Assembly (NCBI GenBank): GCA_016235425.1
Contig: JACRLC010000008.1
Span: forward strand, 18,002 to 82,001
Source: Chloroflexota bacterium
Lineage (GTDB): Bacteria > Chloroflexota > Anaerolineae > Anaerolineales > Villigracilaceae
DNA: 64,000 nucleotides
Direction: 5' to 3'
How positions within the stretch are numbered: the first letter of the stretch is position 1; each line of letters starts with the position of its first letter. Below, piece by piece: positions 1-8,522 of this stretch. The position numbers and the translations under genes were made by a program. The notes under the pieces are model-generated. The model did not search any database and had not been told where the DNA came from. It worked only from the letters and a program-made list of their open reading frames with translations.

Positions 1-480
1 AAGATCATAGAAAATGACCCAGCGAATCCGATCGAGGTTGGGCGCTTTGAGGAACGCGTCGTCAATGTTGTCTTCCATTGAGCCACAACACCCAACACCA
101 CGCGGTGTTGTCCATTCCAATGAGAAGGCATCAACGCCATTGTCGGCGGCCCAATCAATCTGTTGCCGGATAACGTCCGGATCGGAACTGAAGTATGTGT
201 GTCCCAACGCTGGCTCGAACGGAGTGGTGCGCTTGCCGCTGCAATCACCCGCCTCGAATCCGCCATAGCAGCCGGGTCCGAAATACCATAGGTTCAACTG
301 AGCGATGACAATGTATTCACCGGGATCTGGAATTGCAGTTGGCGCAGCAGTTGGTGCAGCGGTCGGCGGTATGGATGTTCTAGGGAAAGGGGAGCTTGTT
401 GGTACCCGCGCTGGGGTTGATGGTTTTGCAGTGCAGGCCGTCAGAATTACCAGCATTAGGAAGGTAATTACTTTGCGCAT
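1..480 (-). CDS. GH99-like lipoprotein, N-terminal part (runs off window start)
   Basis: The minus-strand frame opens at the ATG at 478-480 behind an AAGGAGT ribosome site and stays open through base 1, so the C-terminus is missing. About 160 residues are visible. A hydrophobic start ends in a lipobox (LTAC, Cys at residue 15), followed by a Pro/Thr/Ala linker to about residue 50. The rest resembles the start of the GH99/WbsX-like barrel: a QLNLWYFGPG strand, then a DPDVIRQQIDWAADNGVDAF segment and LEW. That family includes endo-mannosidases and putative polysaccharide-processing enzymes. The family call is from pattern recall. Substrate is unknown and the catalytic residues lie outside the window. 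It is likely an outer-surface, membrane-anchored glycan enzyme. Confidence 0.6.
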   Translation of the reverse strand, partial: MRKVITFLMLVILTACTAKPSTPARVPTSSPFPRTSIPPTAAPTAAPTAIPDPGEYIVIAQLNLWYFGPGCYGGFEAGDCSGKRTTPFEPALGHTYFSSDPDVIRQQIDWAADNGVDAFSLEWTTPRGVGCCGSMEDNIDDAFLKAPNLDRIRWVIFYDL

Positions 481-702
481 TCGATACTCCTTATCAGAAA
501 CAAGCGGAATAAACCGCGGAATGACGATTCAAGATGTACTGGAGGAGTCGGATGCGTACAATTCTTATAGCTCGCCAACAAGCTTTCATACGCGTCCAAA
601 TGATGGCATCTGTGTGTTTACGTGCTATTTTTAGCCATATCAACAGTCTAAAAACAGTATGCAAGGCTTCTCACAGAGATTATGGTATGCAACAGAAACT
701 AT

Positions 703-734
703 GGGCTGGAGGCACAGATTTCCGCCTTCAGCCC
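703..734 (-). terminator. Hairpin after mvhA
   Basis: An imperfect 11-bp inverted repeat (GGGCTGAAGGC with GCCTCCAGCCC) lies just past the mvhA stop on the minus strand and is followed by a moderately T-rich stretch. It is a plausible end of the hdr-mvh transcript. Confidence 0.45.
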
Positions 735-744
735 ATTGTGTTTC

Positions 745-2187
745 CTAACTGTTCGTCAGCGTGTCGAGCAATTTCCCGTCTGGGCCGACGATATCCAGCT
801 TGATTGGGATCGAACCATCGAGTTTGTGCGTGGCGCACGAGAGACATGGATCGTAGGCGCGGATCGCCATCTCGACCATGTTGAGCGTGCCCTGGTCATA
901 CTGGCCGCCTTTGATCAAGGTCTTCGCGGCCTGCCGGACCGAGAGATTGATGGCCGAGTTGTTCTGGCAGGTGGCGACGATCAGGTTGACGTGCGTGAGC
1001 AGGCCGTTTTCGTCGGTGGTGTAATCGTGGATGAGAGTCCCACGCGGGGCTTCCACCACGCCTACACCACGCGCGGCGCGCGGCGTCACTTTGACGCGCG
1101 TCTCGCGGCTGGTGATCTCGGGGTCGTTCAGCAGTTGGACAGCCATTTCCGCGTTGTAGAGCAGTTCGATCAGGCGCGCCCAGTGATACAGGAGCGTTAG
1201 TTGCGCGGGGCGGCCAAAGTTGGCGCGGAACTCTTCCAGTTCCTTTTGCGCGAGCGGGGTCGGGATGTAATCGGCCACGTTGATGCGCGCCAGCGTGTTG
1301 ACGCGGTAAAGACTCGGCGCGTTATCTTCGAGCATGAACGGGCCGCGCTTCTTTGCATACGGGAACTTCAGATAGGTCCAGTCCTCGACGTGCTCGCCGA
1401 TGAAATCCGCGTAATCGGGGGTGGCGAAATCTTCGTAGGAACCGTCGGAGTACATCATGCGCAGTTTGCCTTCGTAGAGGTCGAGCGCGCCATCAGCCGC
1501 GACTGTCCCCAGGAAACCAGACGTGATCGTGCCGATGGTCTTCACCGCGTCGAGATATTTCGGGAAGATATTTTCCTTGGCGAACTTGATACTGAACTTC
1601 GCAAGCTCCAGGCATTCCTGCGCCATCGGAAGGAGCGCATCGCGTTCCTCTTTTTGAAGCGGCTTGCTGAATCCCCCGGGCACAGCCGCGTCGGGATGGA
1701 TGGATTTGCCCGCGATGGTCTCCAGCATTTTCGCGCACATGTGCCGAACTTTGACGACCTGCCTGGCAACCTCGGGCACTGCGCCCACGATTCCGATTAC
1801 GTTGCGTGTCGGGTATTCCGTGCTGGGACCCATCACAAAATCGGGACCGCCGAGGATGTAAAAGTGCAGGATGTGTTCCTCCATGTAAGCGATGCTGTTA
1901 CAAAGCCTGCGCAATTTCACTCCCGCTGGCGCTGGCTCAACACCGAAGACCGCATCATTGGCTTTGGCTGAGGCCAGATGATGCGACCATGGGCACACAC
2001 CGCAAATGCGCGTGGTAATGCGCGGCATTTCCTCCACTGGCTTGCCCACACAAAACTTTTCGAAGCCGCGCAGTTCGATAACGTTGACGCGCGCATCGTC
2101 CACGTCACCTGCATCGTTCAACTGGATGGTGACCTTGGCGTGGCCTTCGATGCGGCTAACAGGTTGGATAACGAGTGTTTTTCCCAT
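745..2187 (-). CDS. mvhA: [NiFe] hydrogenase large subunit, MvhA/group 3 type
   Basis: The catalytic subunit of a cytoplasmic F420-non-reducing-type [NiFe] hydrogenase. The N-terminal nickel motif is RICGVCPWSHH (Cys62, Cys65) and the C-terminal one is DPCLSCATH (Cys448, Cys451, His454), so all four nickel-binding Cys are present. The 26 residues after His454 would be removed or retained according to the maturation protease used; none is encoded in this window, nor are hyp genes. A typical RIEGHAKV segment lies at 12-19. At 480 residues it is a normal length for the family. It is the last gene of the operon, 3 bp after mvhG, with an AGAGGTGA ribosome site. The expected role is to oxidise H2, or produce it, and pass electrons via MvhG and MvhD to HdrA. 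Confidence 0.93.
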   Translation of the reverse strand: MGKTLVIQPVSRIEGHAKVTIQLNDAGDVDDARVNVIELRGFEKFCVGKPVEEMPRITTRICGVCPWSHHLASAKANDAVFGVEPAPAGVKLRRLCNSIAYMEEHILHFYILGGPDFVMGPSTEYPTRNVIGIVGAVPEVARQVVKVRHMCAKMLETIAGKSIHPDAAVPGGFSKPLQKEERDALLPMAQECLELAKFSIKFAKENIFPKYLDAVKTIGTITSGFLGTVAADGALDLYEGKLRMMYSDGSYEDFATPDYADFIGEHVEDWTYLKFPYAKKRGPFMLEDNAPSLYRVNTLARINVADYIPTPLAQKELEEFRANFGRPAQLTLLYHWARLIELLYNAEMAVQLLNDPEITSRETRVKVTPRAARGVGVVEAPRGTLIHDYTTDENGLLTHVNLIVATCQNNSAINLSVRQAAKTLIKGGQYDQGTLNMVEMAIRAYDPCLSCATHKLDGSIPIKLDIVGPDGKLLDTLTNS

Positions 2188-2190
2188 GGC

Positions 2191-3117
2191 TCACCTCTTT
2201 GGCGCGGCACGCAGACGCCCCTTTGCGCCTGCAAAGCGATTGAATTGAGCGGCACGATCTGGAATTTGAGCGGGATCCAGACCGATGGTTGACAGCGCCC
2301 CCATCATGTCCACCATGGGATTGGCATCGTCGCGCACCGGGCCATAGCAGCCGCGGCAGGGCATGTAGGCTTTGATGCAACGCGGCGTGCCGCCGTCCAT
2401 TCCGCCGCATCCCGCGCGGGTGGCTGGTCCCTGGCACAGGAAGCCCTGTTCCATCAGACAGCGCACGGTTTCGAGCGGCTCGCCTGCGCCTTCAATCGGT
2501 TCCAACGGACGCTTCAATGCGGCAACTGATTTCTTCTCGCGCAGGGTTGGGCATTGGTCGCATACGCTCTTCTCTTCCAGGGCAAAAGGCGTGCCCTTCA
2601 ATAGATGCAGGACTGCGCCGGCGAACATATCCGGTGTGGTGGGACAGCCCGGCAGTTTGAGGTCCACTTTTACAACCTCGTCCACCGCGTAGACGCGGTC
2701 GAGCAAAGCTGGCACCGCGCCTTTGGGCGTCTCGCCAGAGTCGGTGGTCGAATTCCCGCGATAGACGCGCTCATAGAGATCTTCCAGCGCGAATTGATTC
2801 GCCATGGCCGGGATGCCTCCATAACAGGCACAGGATCCCATGGCGATCAGGAATTTGACGCGTGAACGCATCAGCTCGGCGAGGTGCCTGTTTTCCTCGT
2901 TGCGGATTCCGCCGGTGATGATACCGACATCGGCTTCGGGAATATCAGCCGTACTGTTTTCACCTGTCTGCCCGAAGAGCTTGTGATCCATGATGACTGG
3001 CATATGGACAAACTCAAGTTCAGGCAGGAGGTCGAGCAAAGGTTCGCCAACGTCGAGCACGGTCACTTCACAGCCGCCGCAAATGGCAAACCATTCTTGC
3101 GCTACTTTTACTGGCAT
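2191..3117 (-). CDS. mvhG: [NiFe] hydrogenase small subunit, MvhG type
   Basis: The electron-transfer subunit of the MvhA hydrogenase. The N-terminus carries the proximal-cluster motif CGGCEVT (Cys13, Cys16), with the other ligands in GSCACYGG and KLPGCPTTP. The C-terminal half has further Cys-rich stretches (CDQCPTLREKK, CLMEQGFLCQGPATRAGCGG, CIKAYMPCRGCYGP) that fit two more [4Fe-4S] clusters. There is no Tat signal, so the enzyme is cytoplasmic. At 308 residues it is usual for MvhG/FrhG. The GAGGAGGA site supports the ATG at 3117. It lies between mvhD, across a 248-bp repeat-bearing gap, and mvhA. Confidence 0.92.
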   Translation of the reverse strand: MPVKVAQEWFAICGGCEVTVLDVGEPLLDLLPELEFVHMPVIMDHKLFGQTGENSTADIPEADVGIITGGIRNEENRHLAELMRSRVKFLIAMGSCACYGGIPAMANQFALEDLYERVYRGNSTTDSGETPKGAVPALLDRVYAVDEVVKVDLKLPGCPTTPDMFAGAVLHLLKGTPFALEEKSVCDQCPTLREKKSVAALKRPLEPIEGAGEPLETVRCLMEQGFLCQGPATRAGCGGMDGGTPRCIKAYMPCRGCYGPVRDDANPMVDMMGALSTIGLDPAQIPDRAAQFNRFAGAKGRLRAAPKR

Positions 3118-3155
3118 TGTTCCTCCTCACTAAGGGCCTATCCTAATAGCGGAGT

Positions 3156-3195
3156 GCAGACTTTAGTCTGCCTCGCATTGCGGACTGAAGTCCGC
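3156..3195. repeat. Two adjacent palindromes in the mvhD-mvhG gap
   Basis: Within the 248-bp gap (3118-3365) lie GCAGACTTTAGTCTGC (3156-3171) and GCGGACTGAAGTCCGC (3180-3195). They belong to the dispersed palindromic family also seen at 20633, 24597, 43949, 45750 and 52057. The core sequence differs while the GGACT/AGTCC arms recur. Nothing else is recognised in the gap. Confidence 0.7.
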
Positions 3196-3365
3196 GTTCC
3201 GAATTTTTTCGGACAGGATGTAAGTCTTGCAAAAACAAGATATGCAAAAGATATGTTTCTATATAACAGCACCTCCTTCATGAATTTCTGTGACATAAAC
3301 GTCTCCAAGATGCTCCAGCCGCTGTCCTCGGCGGCGAGGACGCCGCCGGGAGCCAGTTGGCAAAA

Positions 3366-3779
3366 TCACTTGTACGGGCTTGGCCCAACTTTCTTAACTT
3401 GCTCCACCATCTCGGTCATCACCTGGGCAAAGCGTGGACCCTCCGACGCCGCCACCCATTCGAGCCGATAACGTTCAGGCTCGAGCGCGAAATCATCCAG
3501 CATCATCTTGATCGCGTCTGCGCGGGACTTTGCGCGGAGGTTGCCTTCGAGGTAATGACAGTCTCCCTCATGACAGCCGCACATCAATACCCCATCCGCG
3601 CCGTTGGTCAACGCGTCAATCACCAAATTTGGATGCACCATGCCGCTGCATTGCACGCGGATGATCCGCACATTGGGCGGATATTGCAGGCGCGATGTTC
3701 CAGCCAAATCCGCGGCGGTGTACGAACACCAATAGCAGGTGTAAACGATGATGAGGGGCTCGAATCCATTTTCTGACAT
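3366..3779 (-). CDS. mvhD: Hydrogenase-Hdr linker iron-sulfur protein MvhD
   Basis: A 137-residue FlpD/MvhD-family protein that carries electrons from the hydrogenase to HdrA through a [2Fe-2S] cluster. Diagnostic Cys motifs are CYWC (15, 18), VQCSGMVHP and MCGCHEGDCHY. It sits between hdrA and mvhG, the expected order for an Mvh-Hdr supercomplex. The ribosome site is weak. A repeat-filled spacer of about 115 bp separates it from hdrA, so co-transcription is likely but not certain. Confidence 0.93.
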   Translation of the reverse strand: MSENGFEPLIIVYTCYWCSYTAADLAGTSRLQYPPNVRIIRVQCSGMVHPNLVIDALTNGADGVLMCGCHEGDCHYLEGNLRAKSRADAIKMMLDDFALEPERYRLEWVAASEGPRFAQVMTEMVEQVKKVGPSPYK

Positions 3780-3800
3780 AGTTCATCCGTGTGTTTCTTT

Positions 3801-3882
3801 CGTCATTGCGAGGAGGGTGTTCTTCCCGACGAAGCAATCTCTTGGTCGTGGTGGGGATTGCTTCGCTGCGCTCGCAATGACG
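3801..3882. repeat. Inverted-repeat element between hdrA and mvhD
   Basis: CGTCATTGCGAG at 3801-3812 is matched by its exact complement at 3871-3882. Nested inside are GAAGCAATC and GATTGCTTC. This is an 82-bp palindromic intergenic element of a kind that is common in environmental genomes. Confidence 0.75.
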
Positions 3883-3894
3883 GAAGAGAGTGGG

Positions 3895-6800
3895 TTATTT
3901 TCCTAACGCCGCCATGGTCATGGCACGTAGATAATCGAGTTTGAAATGCCAAACGAAGATCGCGTTTTTCGGGCAGGTGGCCTGACAAGTTCCGCAACCT
4001 TTACAAACTGTTTCATCAACCATGACGCGCTTCTTGGTCTGACCTGCTTCGTTTTGATATTCCACTAGCGTGATCGCCTTGAACGGGCACGGGTCAACGC
4101 AATACGCGCAACCGTCGCACTTATCTTCGTTGACGTGGGAAATGATCGGTTCGATCTCAATCGTGCGATTAGACAAAACAGTTGCGGCGCGTCCTGCCGC
4201 GGCGAGGGCTTGCGTGACTGATTCCGTGAGCGCCTTCTTGGGATAGTGCGCCATGCCGCACAGGAAGATTCCGTCGCTGGCAAAATCAACGGGGCGCAAT
4301 TTGAGATGTGCTTCCTGGAAGAAACCGTCCGCCGTGCGCGGCACTTTGAGCAATTGGGCAACATTGCCCGCATCATCCCGCGGGACAACTGCCACCGATA
4401 AAACGACACGATCGGCCTCGAGCGCGACATCCGCGTTGAGCATCTCATCGTGGACGATGACCTGCATTGCCGCGGACTCCAACGTCTCCCGACGTTGGAC
4501 CTCAGGCGGGCGTTCCGCGTCGAAGCGCAGGAATGTGACTCCTGCCGCGCGTGCCTGGCGGTAATAAGGTTCCATCAGGCCGTAAGTCCGCATGTCGCGA
4601 TACAAAATGTAAACTTCAGTCTGCGGGCTGACCTTCTTGATCTCCATCGCGTTCTTGACCGCCTGTCCGCAACACAAACGACTGCAATAAGGCCGCTCCG
4701 CTGTTCGCGAGCCGACACATTGGATCATGACGATGGATTTTAGGTTCTCGATTTCAGATTTTCGATTGGCGAGCAGGTCTTCCATCTCAAGTTGCGTGAT
4801 GACGCGTTCATTCTGACCGTAGAGATATTCAGTTGGTCGATATGGCCGCGCACCCGTCGCGACGATGACTACACCGTGATTGATGACGATCTCACCCCCC
4901 TGTTCCCCCTCGCCCCCGTCCCCTCTCCCATTGGGAGAGGGGCGAAGGGGTGAGGGAGAACTGATCGCTGTCTTGAACTTCCCCAAGCTTCCAGCGAAAG
5001 ACGTAATCTCGGCGTTGAGGAACGTGTGAATATTCGGATGATGGATTGTTTTCTCAACCATCTTCTCGAGCAAGGCTTGCGGCTCGGCATGACTGAGCAG
5101 GAAATGCAGATGCCGCATGTTGCCGCCGAGTTCACCTTCGCGTTCAACGACTGAAACCTTGAACCCCTGGTCAGCCAGTTCGTTCGCGGCAGTCATTCCC
5201 GCCACGCCGCCGCCTATGACCAGCGCGTCGTGATTGAATTCAAGCGACTTGCGCTGCAATGGCTCGACCATCCGCACTTTTGTCACTGCCATGCGGACGA
5301 GGTCTTTGGCTTTCTGTGTGGCGGCGACGGGTTGCTCGCGGTGCACCCACGAACATTGATCGCGGATGTTGGCAAGTTCGAACAAATAGAAATTCAACCC
5401 CGCTTCGCGGATTGCATTTTGGAACAGCGGCTCATGCGTGCGCGGCGTGCAAGATGCAACAACGACGCGATTCAAGTTGTATTCTTTCACCGCCGCTTTG
5501 ATCTTGGCTTGCGAATCGGTTGAACAAGTGAACAGATTGTGATCCGCGACGACCACGTTCGGCAGACTGCGCGCGTACTCTGTGACCGCGGCTACATCCA
5601 CAACGCCCGCAATGTTCGTCCCGCAATGACAGACAAAGACTCCCACGCGCGGCTCTTGACCTGTCACGTCAATTTCTGGCGGATACACTTTCGGCGCGAC
5701 CAGCGTGTGACGTCCCTCGGCGAGAAGCGTCATTGCCCGCGCCGCGGCCGCGCTGGCAGACATCACCGTTTCAGGAATATCTTTCGGTTCGGCAAATGGC
5801 CCGCAGACGTAGACTCCTTCGCGGCTGGTGTTGAGCGGCGAGAGATTGGTTGTCTTGCAGAATCCATCGGTGGTCAAATCCACTTTCAATTCTTCGGCGA
5901 GGTGACCCATTCCTTTCGGGGCCTGCAAACCGACCGAAAGCACGACCAGATCAAAGGTCTCAGTGATGAGGCGGCCATCGGGCAGCGCATATTGGATTTC
6001 GAGATTCCCCGTCGCCGCGTCCTGTCTGATGGTCGAAGGCATCGCGCGCACATATTTCACGCCCGAAGATTTTGCGCGTTCGAAATACGCGTCGAAGCCT
6101 TTGCCATACGCGCGGAAGTCAATGTAGAAAACCGTGCAGTCGGTGCCGGGTGCGTGCTCCTGCGTGATGATGGTTTGCTTGGTGGCGTACATGCAACACA
6201 CCGCTGAACACCAGTTGCGATCGGCGCGGCGCGAACCGACACATTGAATCCACGCGATGCGCTTCGGTTCCTTGTCATCGGATGGACGTTTGAGATGGCC
6301 GCCGTATGGCCCAGTCGGCGAAAGGATGCGTTCGTATTGCTGGCTGGTTACAACGTTGGGATAGCGCCCGAAACCATACTCGCCAGAAAGATGCGCGTCG
6401 TAAAGTTCAAAGCCCGATGCCAGGATCACCGCGCCGACTTCGATCTGTTCTGCCCGCGCGGTTTGATTATGGTCAATCGCACCCGCGCCGCATTTGTAAT
6501 AACAGGCGAGACATTCGGAACACACACCGCATTGCAAACAACGCGACGCTTCGGCGCGCGCTTCTTCCTCTGTGAACCCGCGCTGGACTTCCTCAAAGGA
6601 ACGTGTGCGCGTTTCGGGATTTAACGCTTCCATCTTGACCCGCGGCTGGACTCTGATTTCCCCGCGGCGAATCTGCTCTGCGACTTCGGTCGGGTTCATC
6701 TTCACCACTGGCAGATCGGCATGATGGCGCAACTCAAGATTTTCACCGCGCAAATATTTATGGATATTCTCCGCGGCCTTGTGTCCCGCGGCGACTGCAT

Positions 6801-8454
6801 CAATAACAAAGGCTGTGCCCGTAGTTGCGTCGCCTGCGGCGAACACGCCCGCGCGGCTCGTGGCGAATGTATTCGGATTGACAGCAATCGTGCGTTGACG
6901 TGTAATCCCCACACCGCCGTCTTCGGGGATGAAAGCAAGTCCCGCGCGCTGGCCGATGGCAAAGATAACCATGTCGCAGTCGAGTTTATGTTCGCTGTTT
7001 GGCACGGTTTCGAGCGTCGGTGAGCCATCCGATTCAAACTTCATGAACGAGACGTTCACCGCTTCCACGCTGCTGATCCGCCCATCGTCCGAGAAGACGC
7101 GGGTGAATGATCGGCTTGGATAAAGCGTGATGCCTTCTTCCTCTGCTTCGGCAATTTCATCTTCGTTTGAAGGCATCGTCTCGCGCGATTCGAGAAAAGC
7201 CATGTCAACTTTTTTCGCGCCGAGACGAAGCGCCGTGCGCGCGCAATCCATGGCAACGTTGCCGCCGCCGAGCACCAGCACATGTCGGTCTTTCAAATCG
7301 GGGCCGTTGTTCATGCGAACATCGCGCAGGAAGATTGTGTTGATCAAGACGTCGGGATGATCCGCACCAGGGATCGGCAATTTCTTCCCCTCGTGCGCGC
7401 CGACCGCGATCAGCACCGAACCGAATCCCTGAGCGAAAACATCATCCAGATTATTAACTGGAGTGTTCAGCCTCAACTCAACGCCGAGATCAAGAATCTC
7501 CTGGATCTCGCGGTTGATGATCCATGTGGGAAGCCGGTATTCAGGCACGCCGACGCGCAGCATTCCGCCCGCGACGGGCAATGCTTCGAAGATCGTGACG
7601 CCATAACCAGCCTGGACCAAATCTTTGGCGGCGGTCAATCCGCACGGGCCTGACCCGATCACGGCCACCCGTTCATCGAACTTGCGCGCGGCTGGCTGCG
7701 GCGCGACGTACGCTTCTACATAAACTTTATCGGTGACAAAACGTTTGAGCGCGGCAATCGAGATTGGCTCATCAACAAGATTGCGATTGCATGCCGTCTC
7801 GCAGCGATGATTGCAAATGCGTCCGCAAATGCCAGGGAAGGGATTGTCTTCTTTGATGACGCGCAGGGCTTCGGCATAGCGTCCCTCGCGGATCATGGCG
7901 ATGTAACCCTGGGCGCGTTGTCCCGCAGGACAGGCGTCGCGGCAAGGTGCGATTCCCTTTTTCTCAATCGCAAACGCGTTTGGCACGGCCTGCGGATAAA
8001 GTTTGTAGGTTGCCTTGCGCTGATTCAAGTCGCCGTTGAAGCTATCTGTGATGGTGATCGGGCAGACAGACGCGCAATCGCCGCAAGCAGTGCATTTGGT
8101 CGTGTCAATGTAACGCGGGTTACGATTTACAGTGGCTGTAAAATGTCCAGCTTCTCCATCTAGCTTGAGCAGTTCGGTATCGGTCAGAACTGAAATGTTG
8201 CGATGTCCCGCGGTAGCCACCAATCGGGGACTAATCGTGCACATGGCGCAATCATTGGTTGGGAAAGTTTTGTCCAGCGCGGCCATGTGCCCACCGATGG
8301 CTGGCTGTTCTTCCACTAGGTAAACCTTGAAACCAGAGTCGGCTAGGTCAAGACTGGCCTGCATCCCAGCGATCCCGCCGCCGACTACCATGACTGCGCC
8401 GACGGGTTTATCGTTTTTGTTGAGGGGAGATGGGAAAGAATTGTTCATGGGCAT
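3895..8454 (-). CDS. hdrA: HdrA-like flavoprotein, tandem HdrA with inserted NfnB/GltD-type module
   Basis: A 1519-residue iron-sulfur flavoprotein, about twice the usual HdrA. Order seen: FAD site GGGIAGM near 22; ferredoxin motif CTACGDCASVC near 120; a GltD/NfnB-like block at about 165-590 with CRDACPAGQ, CGRICNHRCETAC, GSGPCGL and GGGNVAMDCAR; a Cys-rich stretch (CLQCGVCSECLACYYKC) near 640; a first HdrA core with CVGSRRADRNWCSAVCC near 740. A second HdrA half starts near 937 with VFVCHCGTN. It continues with GGGVAGM near 1080, CVGSR...CSRLCC near 1250, and two ferredoxin motifs (CDGCAYC, CKGCGTC) near 1450 and 1487. HdrA proteins bifurcate electrons at FAD between ferredoxin and a second acceptor; the GltD-type block suggests NAD(P)H exchange (inference). 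A dispersed repeat encodes residues of about 1163-1183. The second in-frame ATG (8448) is an alternative start. Confidence 0.88.
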   Translation of the reverse strand: MPMNNSFPSPLNKNDKPVGAVMVVGGGIAGMQASLDLADSGFKVYLVEEQPAIGGHMAALDKTFPTNDCAMCTISPRLVATAGHRNISVLTDTELLKLDGEAGHFTATVNRNPRYIDTTKCTACGDCASVCPITITDSFNGDLNQRKATYKLYPQAVPNAFAIEKKGIAPCRDACPAGQRAQGYIAMIREGRYAEALRVIKEDNPFPGICGRICNHRCETACNRNLVDEPISIAALKRFVTDKVYVEAYVAPQPAARKFDERVAVIGSGPCGLTAAKDLVQAGYGVTIFEALPVAGGMLRVGVPEYRLPTWIINREIQEILDLGVELRLNTPVNNLDDVFAQGFGSVLIAVGAHEGKKLPIPGADHPDVLINTIFLRDVRMNNGPDLKDRHVLVLGGGNVAMDCARTALRLGAKKVDMAFLESRETMPSNEDEIAEAEEEGITLYPSRSFTRVFSDDGRISSVEAVNVSFMKFESDGSPTLETVPNSEHKLDCDMVIFAIGQRAGLAFIPEDGGVGITRQRTIAVNPNTFATSRAGVFAAGDATTGTAFVIDAVAAGHKAAENIHKYLRGENLELRHHADLPVVKMNPTEVAEQIRRGEIRVQPRVKMEALNPETRTRSFEEVQRGFTEEEARAEASRCLQCGVCSECLACYYKCGAGAIDHNQTARAEQIEVGAVILASGFELYDAHLSGEYGFGRYPNVVTSQQYERILSPTGPYGGHLKRPSDDKEPKRIAWIQCVGSRRADRNWCSAVCCMYATKQTIITQEHAPGTDCTVFYIDFRAYGKGFDAYFERAKSSGVKYVRAMPSTIRQDAATGNLEIQYALPDGRLITETFDLVVLSVGLQAPKGMGHLAEELKVDLTTDGFCKTTNLSPLNTSREGVYVCGPFAEPKDIPETVMSASAAAARAMTLLAEGRHTLVAPKVYPPEIDVTGQEPRVGVFVCHCGTNIAGVVDVAAVTEYARSLPNVVVADHNLFTCSTDSQAKIKAAVKEYNLNRVVVASCTPRTHEPLFQNAIREAGLNFYLFELANIRDQCSWVHREQPVAATQKAKDLVRMAVTKVRMVEPLQRKSLEFNHDALVIGGGVAGMTAANELADQGFKVSVVEREGELGGNMRHLHFLLSHAEPQALLEKMVEKTIHHPNIHTFLNAEITSFAGSLGKFKTAISSPSPLRPSPNGRGDGGEGEQGGEIVINHGVVIVATGARPYRPTEYLYGQNERVITQLEMEDLLANRKSEIENLKSIVMIQCVGSRTAERPYCSRLCCGQAVKNAMEIKKVSPQTEVYILYRDMRTYGLMEPYYRQARAAGVTFLRFDAERPPEVQRRETLESAAMQVIVHDEMLNADVALEADRVVLSVAVVPRDDAGNVAQLLKVPRTADGFFQEAHLKLRPVDFASDGIFLCGMAHYPKKALTESVTQALAAAGRAATVLSNRTIEIEPIISHVNEDKCDGCAYCVDPCPFKAITLVEYQNEAGQTKKRVMVDETVCKGCGTCQATCPKNAIFVWHFKLDYLRAMTMAALGK
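4909..4968. repeat. Repeat inserted in frame within hdrA
   Basis: A G/C-run inverted repeat (CCCCTCTCCCA with GGGAGAGGGG) flanked by CCCTCAC/GTGAGGG-like ends. It is read in the hdrA frame as a Ser/Pro/Gly-rich stretch (SPSPLRPSPNGRGDGGEG). A longer relative lies between genes at 27930-28007. Confidence 0.8.
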
Positions 8455-8460
8455 AAGAAA

Positions 8461-8522
8461 GTGACTAAAGTGTGGAGTGACTAAAGTGGGAAGTGAAGTG
8501 CGAAGTGGGCACTTTAGTCACT
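8461..8522. repeat. Repeat at the hdrB-hdrA junction
   Basis: GTGACTAAAGTG occurs directly repeated at 8461 and 8477, and AGTGACTAAAGTG (8476-8488) is matched by its complement at 8510-8522. The element supplies the last codons and stop of hdrB and fills the space before hdrA. Confidence 0.75.

Noticed and set aside
1201..1971. Long plus-strand open frame of 256 codons
   Set aside because: It lies entirely opposite mvhA, which has complete nickel-binding motifs. It is a by-product of GC-rich coding sequence.
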